Of a stretch of 64,000 nt of DNA, positions 50,906-62,690 are shown in pieces. The DNA lies in contig OZ025245.1 in the NCBI GenBank assembly GCA_964019155.1, positions 5,881,223 through 5,945,222 of the forward strand, written 5' to 3'. The position numbers were made by a program, and so were the translations under genes. Below the pieces are notes generated by a model. It was not told the origin of the DNA. It saw only the letters and a list, made by a program, of their open reading frames with translations, and did no database searches. The stretch is from Osedax fenrisi. Lineage: Eukaryota > Annelida > Polychaeta > Sabellida > Siboglinidae. Numbering within the stretch: the first letter of the stretch is position 1; each line of letters starts with the position of its first letter.

Positions 50906-52929
50906 GGAGGATTAACTAGTTAGGGACACAAGAACATGTTTCCATTGTGGGAACATAGGGCATATTCATATTGTTAATTTTGTACCATGTCGTTTTGGGT
51001 ATCAATTTATATTTATTTTGTCTTCATTATTTGTGTTTATATATTTATTTTTTGTTTACATAATAAACTATATATTATTATTATGTATCTTTGATATATT
51101 AGTTAATTTGATATATATATATATTATCATTACTATATAAAACTCACAAATATCCCAATGTTATCCGTTATATCCAACATTTTCAAAATCGGTTCACTAT
51201 TTCTTTTGATCCAAAATTTATACAAATGATACGCAGATATTTTCGATATAAAATTATTATTATAATAAATTAAATTAAATTACTTTAATGTTTAATATTT
51301 TTAATTACATATATAAATAATTATAGAAGGAAATATCAAGATCATGAGCGAGGCTATGCAAAAGCCACTACGGCAGCTGTAGAGAAAGAGAATAAGGCAG
51401 CTTCGAGTGGAACAGGATAAGATGTTATTAGTATATCATATATTTAAAAATATTGATTATTAAGTTATGGAAAAGGATATTGGAAAAGGAAGGAAGGAAA
51501 AGGAGACAATGAAAAAGTATATGAAGAGTCAAGTCTGCAGAGTTCGTGTGGGAAGTTGTACTGAGGAGATCTATCAAAGATGCAATGATGAAACTCAACG
51601 CCCCTCCACTACAGTAGAAGAACTGTACAAGAGTTCTCTCGTAGATGGATACAGGCAGCCACCATTACTAACATAGTTCTCACTAAGAGTGCTACACCTA
51701 GTCTGCGATCAATAGATGGATTTGAATAATGAACAACATGGACCCTCTGAATGACATATATTAGAAGATGTGAGACTTGTAGTAAGGCGAAAGAGTTAGT
51801 TACGAAGTATAGGGTAAAAATTTGTTTAAAAACGACCTGGGAAAAGACTCTCATCCTCCTAAGGAAAGTGAATATGATGTATATGACATGTACACAATAT
51901 TTTCTATTATAGATGACTCTAGAATTACCATCGGCTAAATTAAGCATTCTCATAATTTGTATTTAAGTGTGATATCTTAATTTGAAATTTAAATCTTGAG
52001 CAGACATATTAAACTATATTTAGGCAGAATTGAGGCATCAGTAGCATCATCCATAATCACATCCGTAGCCGACATCTTGCACGATATAGAACCACTACCA
52101 TGACCCGCGTGAAGATGTTCCCACTACAGAAGGAGTGGGAGGATAATTTAAACTACATTCCAAGGAAGATGTAAAAACTATAAAGGATATGTTAAAAATA
52201 AGAGAAATTATATTCGCCGGTAAATGAGAGAGAAGCTTTAAAAGTGATTTTACCAAGTGCAAAACATTAATGAAAAGATATTTTCATATCTGATTTGAAA
52301 TAAAATCTTGTTTTCTCTCTGTTTTGTATGTATGTGCACGTAGTCATAACATTTAAATAATGTTAAAAAATATATCATAATGTAAGACATGTGATCTGTG
52401 GAGATGTACCTGTAATAAGGTCTGAGTGCCACAGGTAGAAGTGTGGTTCTTCCCTAGATCAGCGTACTACTCGAATGATATTCATCGAAACGAGTCAAAC
52501 TGTTGCTACAAGCTTCCCGAGCAGAAACTCTCAATCTACTAGTGGTGGAGGATCTAGCTGTAGGTATTCTAGTAAGGTCAGTATGGACGACAGGTTATCA
52601 CTTTATCATTATTGATTAATATAGACTTGTTAACAATTAGTCATCTTTTGTTTATTATACAAATATAAAATCGTATCGTTAATTTGACCACATCCAATTT
52701 TGATGATAATTTTAGATTGTTTATTATATAGAAAAATTATGAAGAAAATAACTCAGGTATATGTATAGTACAAGACATGAAGAAGACTGAGACTCTGATA
52801 TTTCGATACTAGGCTGGAATTAATATAAGAAACATGATTTTGAAGGGATACATACAAAATATCATGATAAAATCTCTGAATAAAGCAATGCTAGGTATAT
52901 ATTACAAATAAATTTAATTTTCTAAATTA
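50822..52929 (-). repeat. Right arm of the 20.1-kb inverted-repeat structure
   Basis: Reverse complement of 32796-36255 but 1.35 kb shorter. Deletions remove roughly the partner of 34230-34685 and of 34740-35640. One junction near 51510 joins GGAGACAATG directly to AAAAAGTATATGAAG. Contains the partner copies of the zinc-knuckle remnant, 30-aa ORF, KYMKSQVC segment, CETC-type segment (with a stop and a small deletion here) and Ser/Thr-rich segment. It ends TTTCTAAATTA at about 52929. Confidence 0.88.
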
Positions 52930-53452
52930 TATTATATTTAATAGAATTACATTTATTTATTCTAATATGATAGCGCGTCATCACCTATAAATAAACTATT
53001 AGTCATATAAATATGGCGCCTTTAATTCACAACAATATTTCCATATTTGTAATTATGATTGTAAACTTTATATTTAGTAAATTTAAATGAATACATTGTC
53101 AGGCAAGTTTAATAAATAATCTACTATATAAGTATTATAAATATAATTCATAGTAATATCAAAGCCCAGGGCTTTGGTAATATATTGAATATTCAAGTTT
53201 ATATACGTATTGAACGGACATTTAACGGCAATTTTGTTTAGAAATTGCGCGCGTTAGCGCGCGGAGGCGTGACGTGGAGGCGTGGCGTGGAAGAGAGGAG
53301 GCGTGACGCGTTGGTGAGGGAGAGTTACGATTTATATATCTCATAGTTATGTATAGTTATAGTATGTAATAGTTATAGTTATGTGTTATGTAATATGTAA
53401 TATACATATACAATAATATATGTAAATAATATAATAGATACAATTCATTTAC

Positions 53453-53457
<5 letters not shown>
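52930..53457. other. Non-coding, with a GC-rich hairpin patch at about 53240-53330
   Basis: GCGCGCGTTAGCGCGC is a hairpin (stem GCGCGC). It is followed by GGAGGCGTGACGTGG, AGGCGTGGCGTGG and GGAGGCGTGACGCG, three related words. Strikingly GC-rich within AT-rich DNA. Confidence 0.55.
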
Positions 53458-53501
<44 letters not shown>

Positions 53502-53528
53502 CTATATATACTATTATATACTATATAC

Positions 53529-53567
<39 letters not shown>

Positions 53568-53660
53568 CTATATAATATATATATACAATGCAATAGTATA
53601 TACTATATATATATATACTATTGCATTAATATATATATATATAGATAATAAAACATCACC
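53458..53660. repeat. (TA)n-rich tract with a perfect inner palindrome
   Basis: Long TA runs. AATGCAATAGTATATA and its complement TATATACTATTGCATT flank a short centre at about 53588-53626. Confidence 0.8.
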
Positions 53661-54161
53661 AAACAATAAATTAACTATTGCATCATACTGTATGATTCAT
53701 ACACCTAAAAGTTATATTTAGATTATTACTACTTGGTCACAATCTATGATCACAATCTATGATCACATTCACATTAGCTGTATTGTGCATTTAACCGCAT
53801 TAACTCCTTATCTCTTTGGTTTTACTAATGTCAGAATATATGTATACATATTATTAAGCGGGTATCACTTATCAGAATATAGCATGCTATATGCTTAATT
53901 ATAGTTAAGCAGGGTATATAGGGTCTACTATAGCCTACTATATACTATATAGGGTACACCTACACATACACATGTTCTTTATATCGTTCTTACTTTCTTT
54001 ATATCGATGGGTACACCCTATATATGTGTATGTATGCAAATATAGTATTGTTCATGAAGAATATCATATGATTATCACCGAGTTTTAATAATATAGTGTA
54101 ATGTAGTTCAATATTCTTATGACCATAATATTAACAGTCTAAATATAGCTTATTGTATTTT

Positions 54162-54227
<66 letters not shown>

Positions 54228-55671
54228 TATATAGATATATAATATACGGAATGGGAAGACAAAACGGGCATATAAATACGGAATACGCTGACACGAAGAT
54301 TAGGCCGACAATTTTGTGTAAACCACCTACTTTAATTTATGAATTACTATATGTTAGAGAAATAATTGGTATCTAATTAAATAATATTTTAATAATCGTT
54401 ATATTATAATGAATATATTTAATTATCATTTGGTTTTATAGAGAATAGACTATAAATAATTACATTTTTAGATTTCTACGTGTATATACTTGGTTACACA
54501 AAAAAACGGAATCTCTGTTTTTAAGACACACTGTTTTTACCGAAATACAGCAACTTAATGCGTATATGTCAAATGGCAATTTATGAATTAATATATTAAA
54601 TGTACTTTAGAATAAATATATTGAATAAAAATATAAAATATGTTATTAATTAAAAATATACATTTTGAATTAAATATTATTATTATTTTGTAAAAATATA
54701 CATCAATTTCTATATATAATCAAAGATTTGTATGACTCATAAAAACTTAGGAAATAGTAGTAATTATTTAAATTTCAATATTATTGTTTCAGATTATTTC
54801 AAAATTTGAATAATAATAAATAATTTATATATTATTAAATATAGTATGTATTATATTTCAATAAATTATCTATTTATATATAGTAAATAAATATATAAAT
54901 ATATGTTATATATTATTGAATATAGAATCGTAAGTAAGATACTATAGTAACGATTTTCGAATTATTTGTTTTTCAATAAGTTATTTATTTTTCATTATAT
55001 TACATTTAATAATGTAACATTATTAATTCATTTTAAATTTCTATATAATATCCATCGATATAAAGAAAGTCGACTTTCTTTATATCGATGATAATATCTA
55101 ATATTAGTAATATTACAATAATTTTAAATATTTATAAACCAAACTAGTATAAAATGTAAATACTATACATTTATAGTCTACGAATAATCCAACTATAATG
55201 TATTGGTACGATATAAATAAAACCATAGGAATAAAACCTATAAGAATACGATTTTTTATATTGATGCTATTATAATAAATTTGATATCATTAGACATATT
55301 ATTAAATTATATAATAGAAGTCGTATTTTAGTTTTTTTTTATTTTTATTTAAAAAAAAGTTATGCACAAAAAAAATAGTAAAAATAATACATGGTGTAGT
55401 TTTATTATGCATGTTTTAATTAATTTATAATACTTATGCAATCATGATTCATTCAATAATTTATATGTTTTAATAGTATATATTCGATATTATTAACACA
55501 TAGATTAATAATAATATTTGTATCCGCTTTGTATTGTATTCAATAAATATATATTATTATTATATACACACTTATATAATTATGTAAGCCTATTTATTTA
55601 GTATTAACAAAGATTTTGCGAAGCAAAGATATAACACTCCCTATGCATGCAACGTAATTTAGTAATATCCC
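53661..55671. other. AT-rich non-coding DNA; (TA)n at about 54163-54222
   Basis: Between 54312 and 54503 the words TTTTGTGTAAACC and GGTTACACAAAA are inverted about 190 bp apart and could be the ends of a small MITE, but the match is short. TTCTTTATATCGAT words near 53970-54005 recur in the palindrome at 55054. Confidence 0.45.
55054..55089. repeat. Perfect 36-bp palindrome centred on GTCGAC
   Basis: Half-site ATCGATATAAAGAAAGTC is followed directly by its reverse complement, with no spacer. Imperfect pairing extends a few bases outward (AATATC-C / G-ATAATAT). Confidence 0.92.
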
Positions 55672-55955
55672 CAACCGCTGCTAGCAGTAGTATCGAAATC
55701 ACTGAAATATATTTAGGTTCGGCTCTATTTGCATACAACAATGTTTTCATTGCTCTATTAAATTACATGCAATATAAATTAGCTTTTACTTACTAAATAT
55801 ATACTTATATCATTTAAAACATACATATCATATTTGTTTGTTATATATTAGTAATGAACACTTAGTTTTCATCATATAAATATTAATTTAAAGCATATTA
55901 TTTAACATTTTAAAAGTGTATAGTTAAATACGAATTTACATTATAAACAACACAT
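55672..55955 (-). repeat. Dispersed repeat, copy 2 (inverted relative to 44370-44665)
   Basis: Carries CCGCTGCTAGCAGTAGTATC, ATATATTTAGGTT, TCTATTAAATTACATGCAA, TTAGTTTTCATCATAT and ACGAATTTACATTATAAACA, the reverse complement of copy 1 in order. Confidence 0.75.
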
Positions 55956-56345
55956 AGTTCCTAAAAGTAACCCGCTATAGGTGGCACTGGGGTATTTTGT
56001 ATACAAATTCGAAAAACACGATTTCGCGTAAGTGTTATATCTTTTCTTCGGAAAATCTTTGGTATTAATTCAATATAAATATAATGGGATATGTTTAATC
56101 TACCTCACTTGCGAATATCAAACGTTTCTATAAAAACATAATTATTTTCAAAATGCATGCGAATATTCGTAGGTATTTACGTTTTACTTCTATTTATATA
56201 CCTCACTTTAACTCTCCATAATAAATGTAATCTAACGTTAACATTTTAATTAATACATGTAAAAATGTATATAATTATACGAGGGATTTCCATATAGTTT
56301 AAGTGTGGAATGGACTTTATAGATATAATAGCCATACCCGAGCTA
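55956..56345. other. Non-coding, moderately AT-rich, no feature recognised
   Basis: Contains GGTGGCACTGGGGTATTTTG near 55980; no ORF or repeat partner was seen in the window. Confidence 0.4.
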
Positions 56346-56600
56346 GCTTTGCTATGTTTTTTTATTGTTTATCTATCTATTTTTTATTAATTATAGCGAT
56401 TCCTAATTCTGTATTTCTGATGTACACGACACAGCTTTATTATGTTTTTTATTGTTTACCTATCTATTTTTTATTAATTATAGCTCTTGCTGATTCTGAA
56501 TTTCTGCCGAACCCAACCCGGCTTTATTATGTTTTTTATTGTTTACCTATCCATTTTGTATTAATTATAGGCTATAATTTATAGCTATTCATGATTATGC
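56346..56600 (+). repeat. 88-bp tandem repeat, three copies
   Basis: GCTTT-x-TATGTTTTTTATTG starts at 56346, 56434 and 56521. Units share TATTAATTATAGC and a TTTCTG-TG segment. A plus frame stays open across all three, giving a hydrophobic FYCLPIYFLLIIA-like peptide, but the unit is T-rich and not a multiple of three throughout, so I treat it as non-coding. Confidence 0.85.
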
Positions 56601-57400
56601 ATTGCTGCCGTACCTGACCGTAACATTATGTATTATATAACTCATTGATAACAAAATTATTGTCTAATTAATTGATAACCAATTATATTGTTAGATTTTA
56701 TTTTATATTGTATAAAATACTTTTACTATAATTTTAAATAATCATTTTTTATATTTTCGATAATGATAAGTTATTAGTATTTAAATCGTAATTGAACCGA
56801 AATCATATTTTGATACCCGAAACCTTCCATGTAGTCAATTACCCGAAACTACCCGACATCATTTACAACACTAATATGTATGATATTATATTTAAATATT
56901 TATAAAAATATATAGTTAAATATATATATTAGTCATTAATATTGTCTTGTATAAAAGAATAATAAATTAATTATGGATTCTTACATGTCAATTTTATTTC
57001 AAATTAAAATACTAAATATATCAATTGTATCAATTATGTTATATTCATTTAAACAATAATCAATTAATTATTCTTGAAAACTTATATAAATCTTTGTATT
57101 TGATCAACATTAATAATTTAATTTATATCAAAAACAGATTTTGTGTATTTGTATCAAATAATCATAAATATATTTAATTGTATTACATTTATTTATATTT
57201 GTTAGTGTAATTATATTAGAATAATACATTACATAAATATTATTATTTGATTCAAACATTAACATAATTATCAAAATCAAATTTATTATATTTGTATATG
57301 AATCATTAATCAGAAATGTATTTATATTAAAGTATATTTGTATATACAAGTTGTTAAGTTATTAGAAAAAGAATCAATGCGTGTATTTAACATTATTTAT
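56601..57400. other. AT-rich non-coding DNA
   Basis: A short cluster of ACCCGAAAC / ACCCGAAACTACCCGAC words near 56815-56860. Nothing else seen. Confidence 0.45.
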
Positions 57401-58990
57401 TAACTTTGTACATTTATCACGGCTCTTATAGATAGGCGTCTAGCATTGCTTAATCATGTGAGACGGCATCGATTGATGTATGGGCATATTCCTAGCACTC
57501 GGCGTGTGTTAGTATAATGCGAGATAATAATAATAATACACAAAGTAATAGTGATAATAACATAACATCACCTCTTCCAAGAAGAAGATATATTACAGGA
57601 CAAATCGGTAGGGAGTGTGCCTGTTCCTGGAGCTTTGGCGTATAGTTTCCTAAGCTGCTTTTGGTTCTATAATAGCTGTGTATGAGAGGATGGTATTATT
57701 ATCAGATGGTGGTGTTGTGTAATTAGATAAATGTTGTGTTTGGGTATGAGTGGGGGTATTCTCTATGGTGGTGTAATTTTATTGGGGTTAGTTGTAGGTG
57801 TTGATCGTATTTTATGTCTTGTACGTCATAGGATGTTTCCCGTATGGGTACACATGACATATGATTCTGGTTCGTTTCTTGACAATGGTAGCTGGGGATC
57901 ATGTGAATTTTAAGGAGTCTCGAATTTGACAGATTTGAACGTTCTGTACGATGTATGCGGTTTTCTTGCGAGTAATGTCATCTAGTTAATTTATGTTTGT
58001 TTGATGTGTTTGTAGTTTCGTGCGTTCTGATGTTTGGATTGATGTAAAAGTAGGTGTAGAGGGCTGGGGTCATCACATTTTGAGGATTATTTCTCTAAGA
58101 TAGTAGTGCTTTAGTTATCTTATTGATGTATGTATTTTTTATAATGTTCTTTATGATCTGAACGTGTCTTTATATGAATTAATTTGATGCAAGGACTGGA
58201 TGAAATGTGGGTGATGTCCTATTAGTGGAGGACATATATGGTATGCTTCTGCTGTTTGGTGGTAGTTTCCAATTGCTTATTGGATGTGTCTGGAATCTTT
58301 CGCATTGGTTGGAATACCATATTACATATAATATCATGATGTCACCTTACTTCTTTGGTGCATATGTTATGCTGGATACCTATGCTGTAGGCTTATTTAC
58401 CGATATGATGATTCCTTTGGACATCATACGCTATAGCTCTATATATACTTTAAAGTTGATTTCGACACATTTATTCGCATGTAACAAGGGTCGTACTTGT
58501 TTGTCGAGGCTTATTTGAAGTGTTACGGGGAATATTCTGGTATCATTTTTGGCGGGTGGTTTTGATATAGGTGGGATTATGTCTATTGTGAATAATATTT
58601 TTATGAGGCTTAGCCTTCTGCAGATGTGTCTATTAGTCATATTATAAGGGGTTGTGGGGATTCGACTATAGTGAAGTTTATATCGTATAATATGCCATTA
58701 TAATTATAACATATTATTGTTATGCCGTAGGTCGCAATAGGTTTATTGTCATATGCTAAGAGTATGTATGGATAGGGGTTAGTTAAGTAGGCTTTCTAAT
58801 ATTATTGTATACCTTAAAGGATAGTACATTACTTTAAGACCCTTTGTCAACTTTAAATAATATATATATTCTATTTTTAAAGGGTATGAATAGTTTAACA
58901 TAATTTAATAAAAACCTTGTATCTTATGTCCTGGTCTGCTACATGTAAGTTTGATGTAATTATTGGACTCCTGTTTCTTGTAGTTCTTGT
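57401..58990. other. Less AT-rich segment without an identified gene
   Basis: About 1.5 kb whose plus strand is G/T-biased (TGGGGTTAGTTGTAGGTG, GAGTGGGGGTATTC). Open stretches at 57731-57913 and 58207-58518 (plus) and 58431-58640 (minus) show no recognisable motif. The minus one, with IIPPISKPPAKNDTRIFPVT, looks the most protein-like. It could be an old insertion or a decayed gene. Confidence 0.35.
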
Positions 58991-59000
58991 AGTTCTCATT

Positions 59001-59107
59001 GGAGAGTGGGGCTTAGTTAGGGAGAGTGGGGCTTAGTTAGGGGGAGTGGGGCTTAGTTAGGGAGAGTGGGGCTTAGTTAGGGGGAGTGGGGCTTAATTAG
59101 GGGGAGC
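59001..59107 (+). repeat. 20-bp tandem array, five copies (GGAGAGTGGGGCTTAGTTAG)
   Basis: Exact 20-bp steps at 59001, 59021, 59041, 59061 and 59081, alternating GGAGAG and GGGGAG starts, with a broken sixth copy at 59101. Confidence 0.95.
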
Positions 59108-59592
59108 AGAATTCATATTTAAATATTCTGAAATATAATACACGTCTTATAAAAATAAAACTTCAATATTAAATGGTTACATCATATATAATCTTATAAT
59201 ATATGATGTATAAATGATAAATGATAAATGATAAATAATATTAAATGATCAATATAATAGATGTATTACATGTATTGCATTGATGGAATAGGATCTATAG
59301 TAAGAGTAATGTAATAACAACGTTTAATTATCAATATCTGAATATTTATAAATGAGGAATTTAGATTAATTTAGAAATTAAATATTAATTACATTAATAT
59401 AATAGTTTCTCCCTATCTGAGAACATCTCCTCACTAGATGGCAGTTCTAACTGTATTACTAGACTGCAGGTAGACTATCAGTAAGTCATTATCGCAGGTG
59501 CCCAATGTTCACTGTTTCAGTAGATCGGAGGAGAATATCACCAACTCTTCAAATTGTCTTGCAGTTAGCATGGATTTATCTTCTCTGTAAGG
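59108..59592. other. AT-rich stretch with a hairpin and short ATAAATG repeats
   Basis: ACATCATATAT and ATATATGATGT form a hairpin at about 59169-59200, followed by AATGATAAATGATAAATG. No coding signal. Confidence 0.5.
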
Positions 59593-59795
59593 TAGTGATG
59601 TCAAGGTTAGTATGAGCTAGTGATGTCAAGGTTAGTATGATCTAGTGATGTCAAGGTTTAGTATGAGCTAGTGATGTCAAGGTTAGTATGAGCTAGTGAT
59701 GTCAAGGTTAGTATGTGCTAGTGATGTTAAGGTTAGTATGTGCTAGAGATGTCAAGACGCATGCTATAGTGATGTCAAGGTGCATGATATAGTAA
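59593..59795 (+). repeat. 25-bp tandem array, about eight copies (TAGTGATGTCAAGGTTAGTA)
   Basis: TAGTGATGTCAAGG recurs from 59593 at 25-26 bp steps with GAGC/GTGC/GATC endings. The last two copies change to ACGCATGC and GTGCATGA. Confidence 0.93.
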
Positions 59796-60307
59796 TTTAA
59801 AAATGCTGGTTTAATTTGTTAATATATCATAAATGTAGTGTGTGTTAGTAAGGGTTTACACTATATCTACTATTAATGAGGTAGTGAGGTGAAGGTTTAT
59901 TAAATAAGACTCAAATAGGCTTTCATAGTACTTTCATTGTGCATTATAACTTAATTCATTATGCATTATACAAAATTCATAATGCATTATAAATTAAACA
60001 ATATGATATGAACAAATAAATGTAAATAAATAAATAATACATGTAAACAAAACATAAAATAATAGGAAATGTGTGTGTGTGTATGTGTGTGTAATACATA
60101 GGACTTCCTACTATGCAGACACTAGGGGTGAGTTGTTTATCAACCACAGATGGCCATGAAACTTGTATTTACTGCATGTAAAAATCTAATTGGTAGTAAA
60201 TCCAACTGGTATTACTATTTATTCATACTAGACAACCAGTGGTTGAAAGTGCACTTATGGTGAAGATTTGAACGCACTCATAATGAGATCCTCAAATGAA
60301 CTGAATC
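59796..60307. other. AT-rich DNA with short inverted words and a GT tract
   Basis: TTCATTATGCATTATA and TTCATAATGCATTATA near 59950-59990 are near-palindromic. (GT)n lies at about 60069-60092. No gene seen. Confidence 0.5.
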
Positions 60308-60536
60308 ATAGAGAGAGAGGGGTACAGTGCGTTACACTAAAACAGAGAGAAGGGTACAATGCGTTACACTAAAACAGAGAGAGGGGGGTACAATGCGTTA
60401 CACTAAAACATAGAGAGGGGGGTACAATGCGATACACTAAAACAGAGAGAGGGGTACAATGCGTTACACTAAAACAGAGAGAGGGGTACAATGCGTTACA
60501 CTAAAACAGAGAGAGAGGGGTACACTACTAACACGC
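60308..60536 (+). repeat. 32-34 bp tandem array, about 6.5 copies
   Basis: GTTACACTAA (once GATACACTAA) recurs at 60331, 60363, 60397, 60431, 60463 and 60495, joined by AACAGAGAGAGGGGTACAAT. Length changes are in the G-run and GA-run. Confidence 0.93.
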
Positions 60537-60599
60537 TGAGATCATTAAGAGATTCACTGTTTGCTCCGGCGAGGTTCTTTAGCACGGCGACGCCCATTC

Positions 60600-61290
60600 T
60601 TCAGTACTTGTGTGCTTGTGGGCTTGTGGGTATGTAGGGCTACTAGGCTTATATGCTTGTGTGCTACTAGGCTTGTAGGCGTCTGGGCTTGTGGGCTTAT
60701 AGGCTTGTTGGATTGTAAAGCCTACAATAGGCTTGTTGGCTTGTCGGTTTGTCGGTTTGTAAGTTTATGTATCTCTGGGTTGAAGGCTTGTGGGCTTGAG
60801 AGATTGTGGGATTGTTAGCTTGTGGGTTTGTGGGCGAGTATGCGCGTTGGCTTGTCGGCTACTAGTCTTGTAGGCTTGTGTGCTTGTAGGCTTGAGAGCT
60901 TGTGGGCTTATATACTTGTAGACTTGTGGGCTTAATGGGCTTGTAAGCTTGTAGCCTACTAGGCTTGTGGCCTTATGGGCTTCTAGGTTTGTGGGTTTGT
61001 GGGTTTATGGGCTTATGGGCTTATGGGCTTGTAGGCTTGTCGTCTTGTAGGCTACTAGACCACTAGGCTTGAAGGCTTGTAGGCTTATATGCTTGTGAGT
61101 TTGTTGGCGTATAGACTTGTAGGCTTGTAGGCTTGTGGGCATGTAGGATACTCGTCTTGTAGGCTTGTACACTTGCACACTTGTAGGCTTGTGGGCTTGT
61201 AACGTGTATGCGCGTGGGTTTGTCGGCTACTAGGCTTGTGGGCTTGTGTGGTTGTGGCATTGAGGGCTCGTGGGCTTGTGGGATTTAGTC
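60600..61290 (+). repeat. GGCTTGTGGG / GGCTTGTAGG minisatellite
   Basis: Irregular 8-10 bp units TAGGCTTGT, GGGCTTGTG and GGCTACTAGG. The plus strand is again G/T-rich. It passes gradually into the GGATTGTGG array after 61262. The complement of this unit occurs at 27311-27520. Open frames (60561-60818 and 61063-61260) are repeat translations. Confidence 0.9.
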
Positions 61291-62420
61291 TTGTGGGCTT
61301 GGGGATTTGAGGAATGTGGGATTGTGGGATTGTGGGATTGGAGGATTGTTGTATTGTGGTTTTGGGGGTTGTGGTATTGTGGGTTGTGGTATTGTGGTAT
61401 TGTGGGATTGTGGTATTGTGGTATTGTGGGATTGGGGTATTGGGGTATTGTTGTATTATGGGATTAATGGATTGTGGGATTGAGGTATTGTGGTATTGGG
61501 GGGTTGTGGAATTGTGGTATTGGGGGGTTGTGGTATTGGGGGGTTGTGGTATAGGGGGATTGTGGTATTGGGGGGTTGTGGTATTGGGGGTTGTGGTATT
61601 GGGGATTGTGGTATTGGGGGGTTGTGGTATTGGGGGGTTGTGGTATTGTGGTATTGTGGGATTGTGGTATTGTGGTATTGGGGGGGTATGGTATTGTGGC
61701 ATTAAGGGATTGTGGTATTGTGGTATTGGGGGTTGTGCTATTGAGGGATTATGGTATTGGGGTATTGTGGTATTGGGGGATTATGGTATTGTAGGGTTGA
61801 GGTATTGGGGGTTATGGTATTGGTGTATTGGGGTATTGGGGTATTGGGGTATTCGTGGATTGTGGTATTGGGATATTGGGGTATTGAGGGGTTGTGGTAT
61901 TGTGGTATTGTGGTATTTGGGGTTTGTGGTATTGTGGGAGTGTGGTATTGGGAGAGTGTGGTATTGGGGGTTGTGGTATTGGAGGATTGTGGTATTGGGG
62001 TATTGTGGTATTAGGGGATTGTGGTATTGGGCTATTGGGGGATTGTGGTATTATGGTGTTGGGGGATTGTAGGATTGTAGTATTGTGGGGTTGTGGTATT
62101 GGGGGGTTGTGGTATTGGGGGGTTGTAGTATCGGGGGATTGTGGTGTTATGGTATTGGGGGATTGTGGTATTGGGGGGTTGGGGTTGTGGTATTGGGGTA
62201 TTGGGAGATTGTAGTATTGGGGGATTGTGATATTGCGGTATTGGGAGATTGTCGTATTGAGGATTGGAGGATTGGGGTGTTATGATATTGGGGGGTTAGC
62301 GGATTATGGTATTGGGGGATTGTGGTATTGTGGTATTGGGGTTTGTGATATTGAGCGATAGTGGGATTGGGGGATTGTGGTATTGTGGTATTGAGGGAGT
62401 GCGGTATTGAGGTGTTGAGG
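61262..62420 (+). repeat. G/T-rich strand-asymmetric minisatellite, left side of fold-back 2
   Basis: GGTATTGTGGTATTGGGGGG-type units, same family as 23630-25146 but with more GGTATT. The part from 61706 onwards is matched in inverse orientation at 63290-64000. Several parallel open frames arise because units are C-poor and stop-poor in this sense; not genes. Confidence 0.93.
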
Positions 62421-62690
62421 AATTGTGGGATTAAATCATGCACAATGCCTTAATTCCTCATTTCCTCAATTCCTCAATACCTTGTGATTTGGGGATTGTG
62501 ATATTGGTGGATTGTGTTATTGTGATATTGTGGTATTGGAGGATTGTGGTATTGGGGATTGTGGTATTGGGGGGGTTGTGGTTTTGGGGTGTTGTGGTAT
62601 TGGCGGATTGTGGTATTGGCGGATTGTGATATTGGGGGATAGTGGTATTGGGGGATTGTGGTATTGGGGGTTGTGGTATTGGGGATTGTG
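61706..62690 (+). repeat. Fold-back 2, left arm (inverted copy about 63015-64000 and beyond)
   Basis: Landmarks pair with coordinate sum about 125706: the GGTATTTGGGGTTTGTGG segment at 61911 with 63795, and the strand-switch element at 62418 with 63288. Small differences are scattered. The arm probably extends left of 61706, because the partner is cut by the window end. Confidence 0.85.
62418..62482 (+). repeat. Strand-switch element, copy C
   Basis: GGAATTGTGGGATTAAATCA then TGCACAATGCCTTAATTCC and a CTCATTTCCTCAATTCCTC tail, before G-rich units resume near 62485. Core has two changes relative to copies A, B and E. Confidence 0.82.

Noticed and set aside
32796..52929. Maverick/Polinton-type giant transposon
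   Set aside because: Size and inverted ends fit loosely, but no PolB, integrase core, packaging ATPase or capsid motif was seen, and internal content is unrelated transposon fragments.
56303..56584. 93-codon hydrophobic frame as a small membrane protein
   Set aside because: It is the translation of an 88-bp T-rich tandem repeat; frame persistence depends on stop-free T-runs.
57128..57349. 73-codon minus frame
   Set aside because: Asn/Ile/Tyr-rich translation of AT-rich DNA with no motif.
61490..62200. Telomere repeat (TTGGGG-like)
   Set aside because: Units are irregular in length and sequence and switch strand internally; a telomere would be uniform and one-sided.
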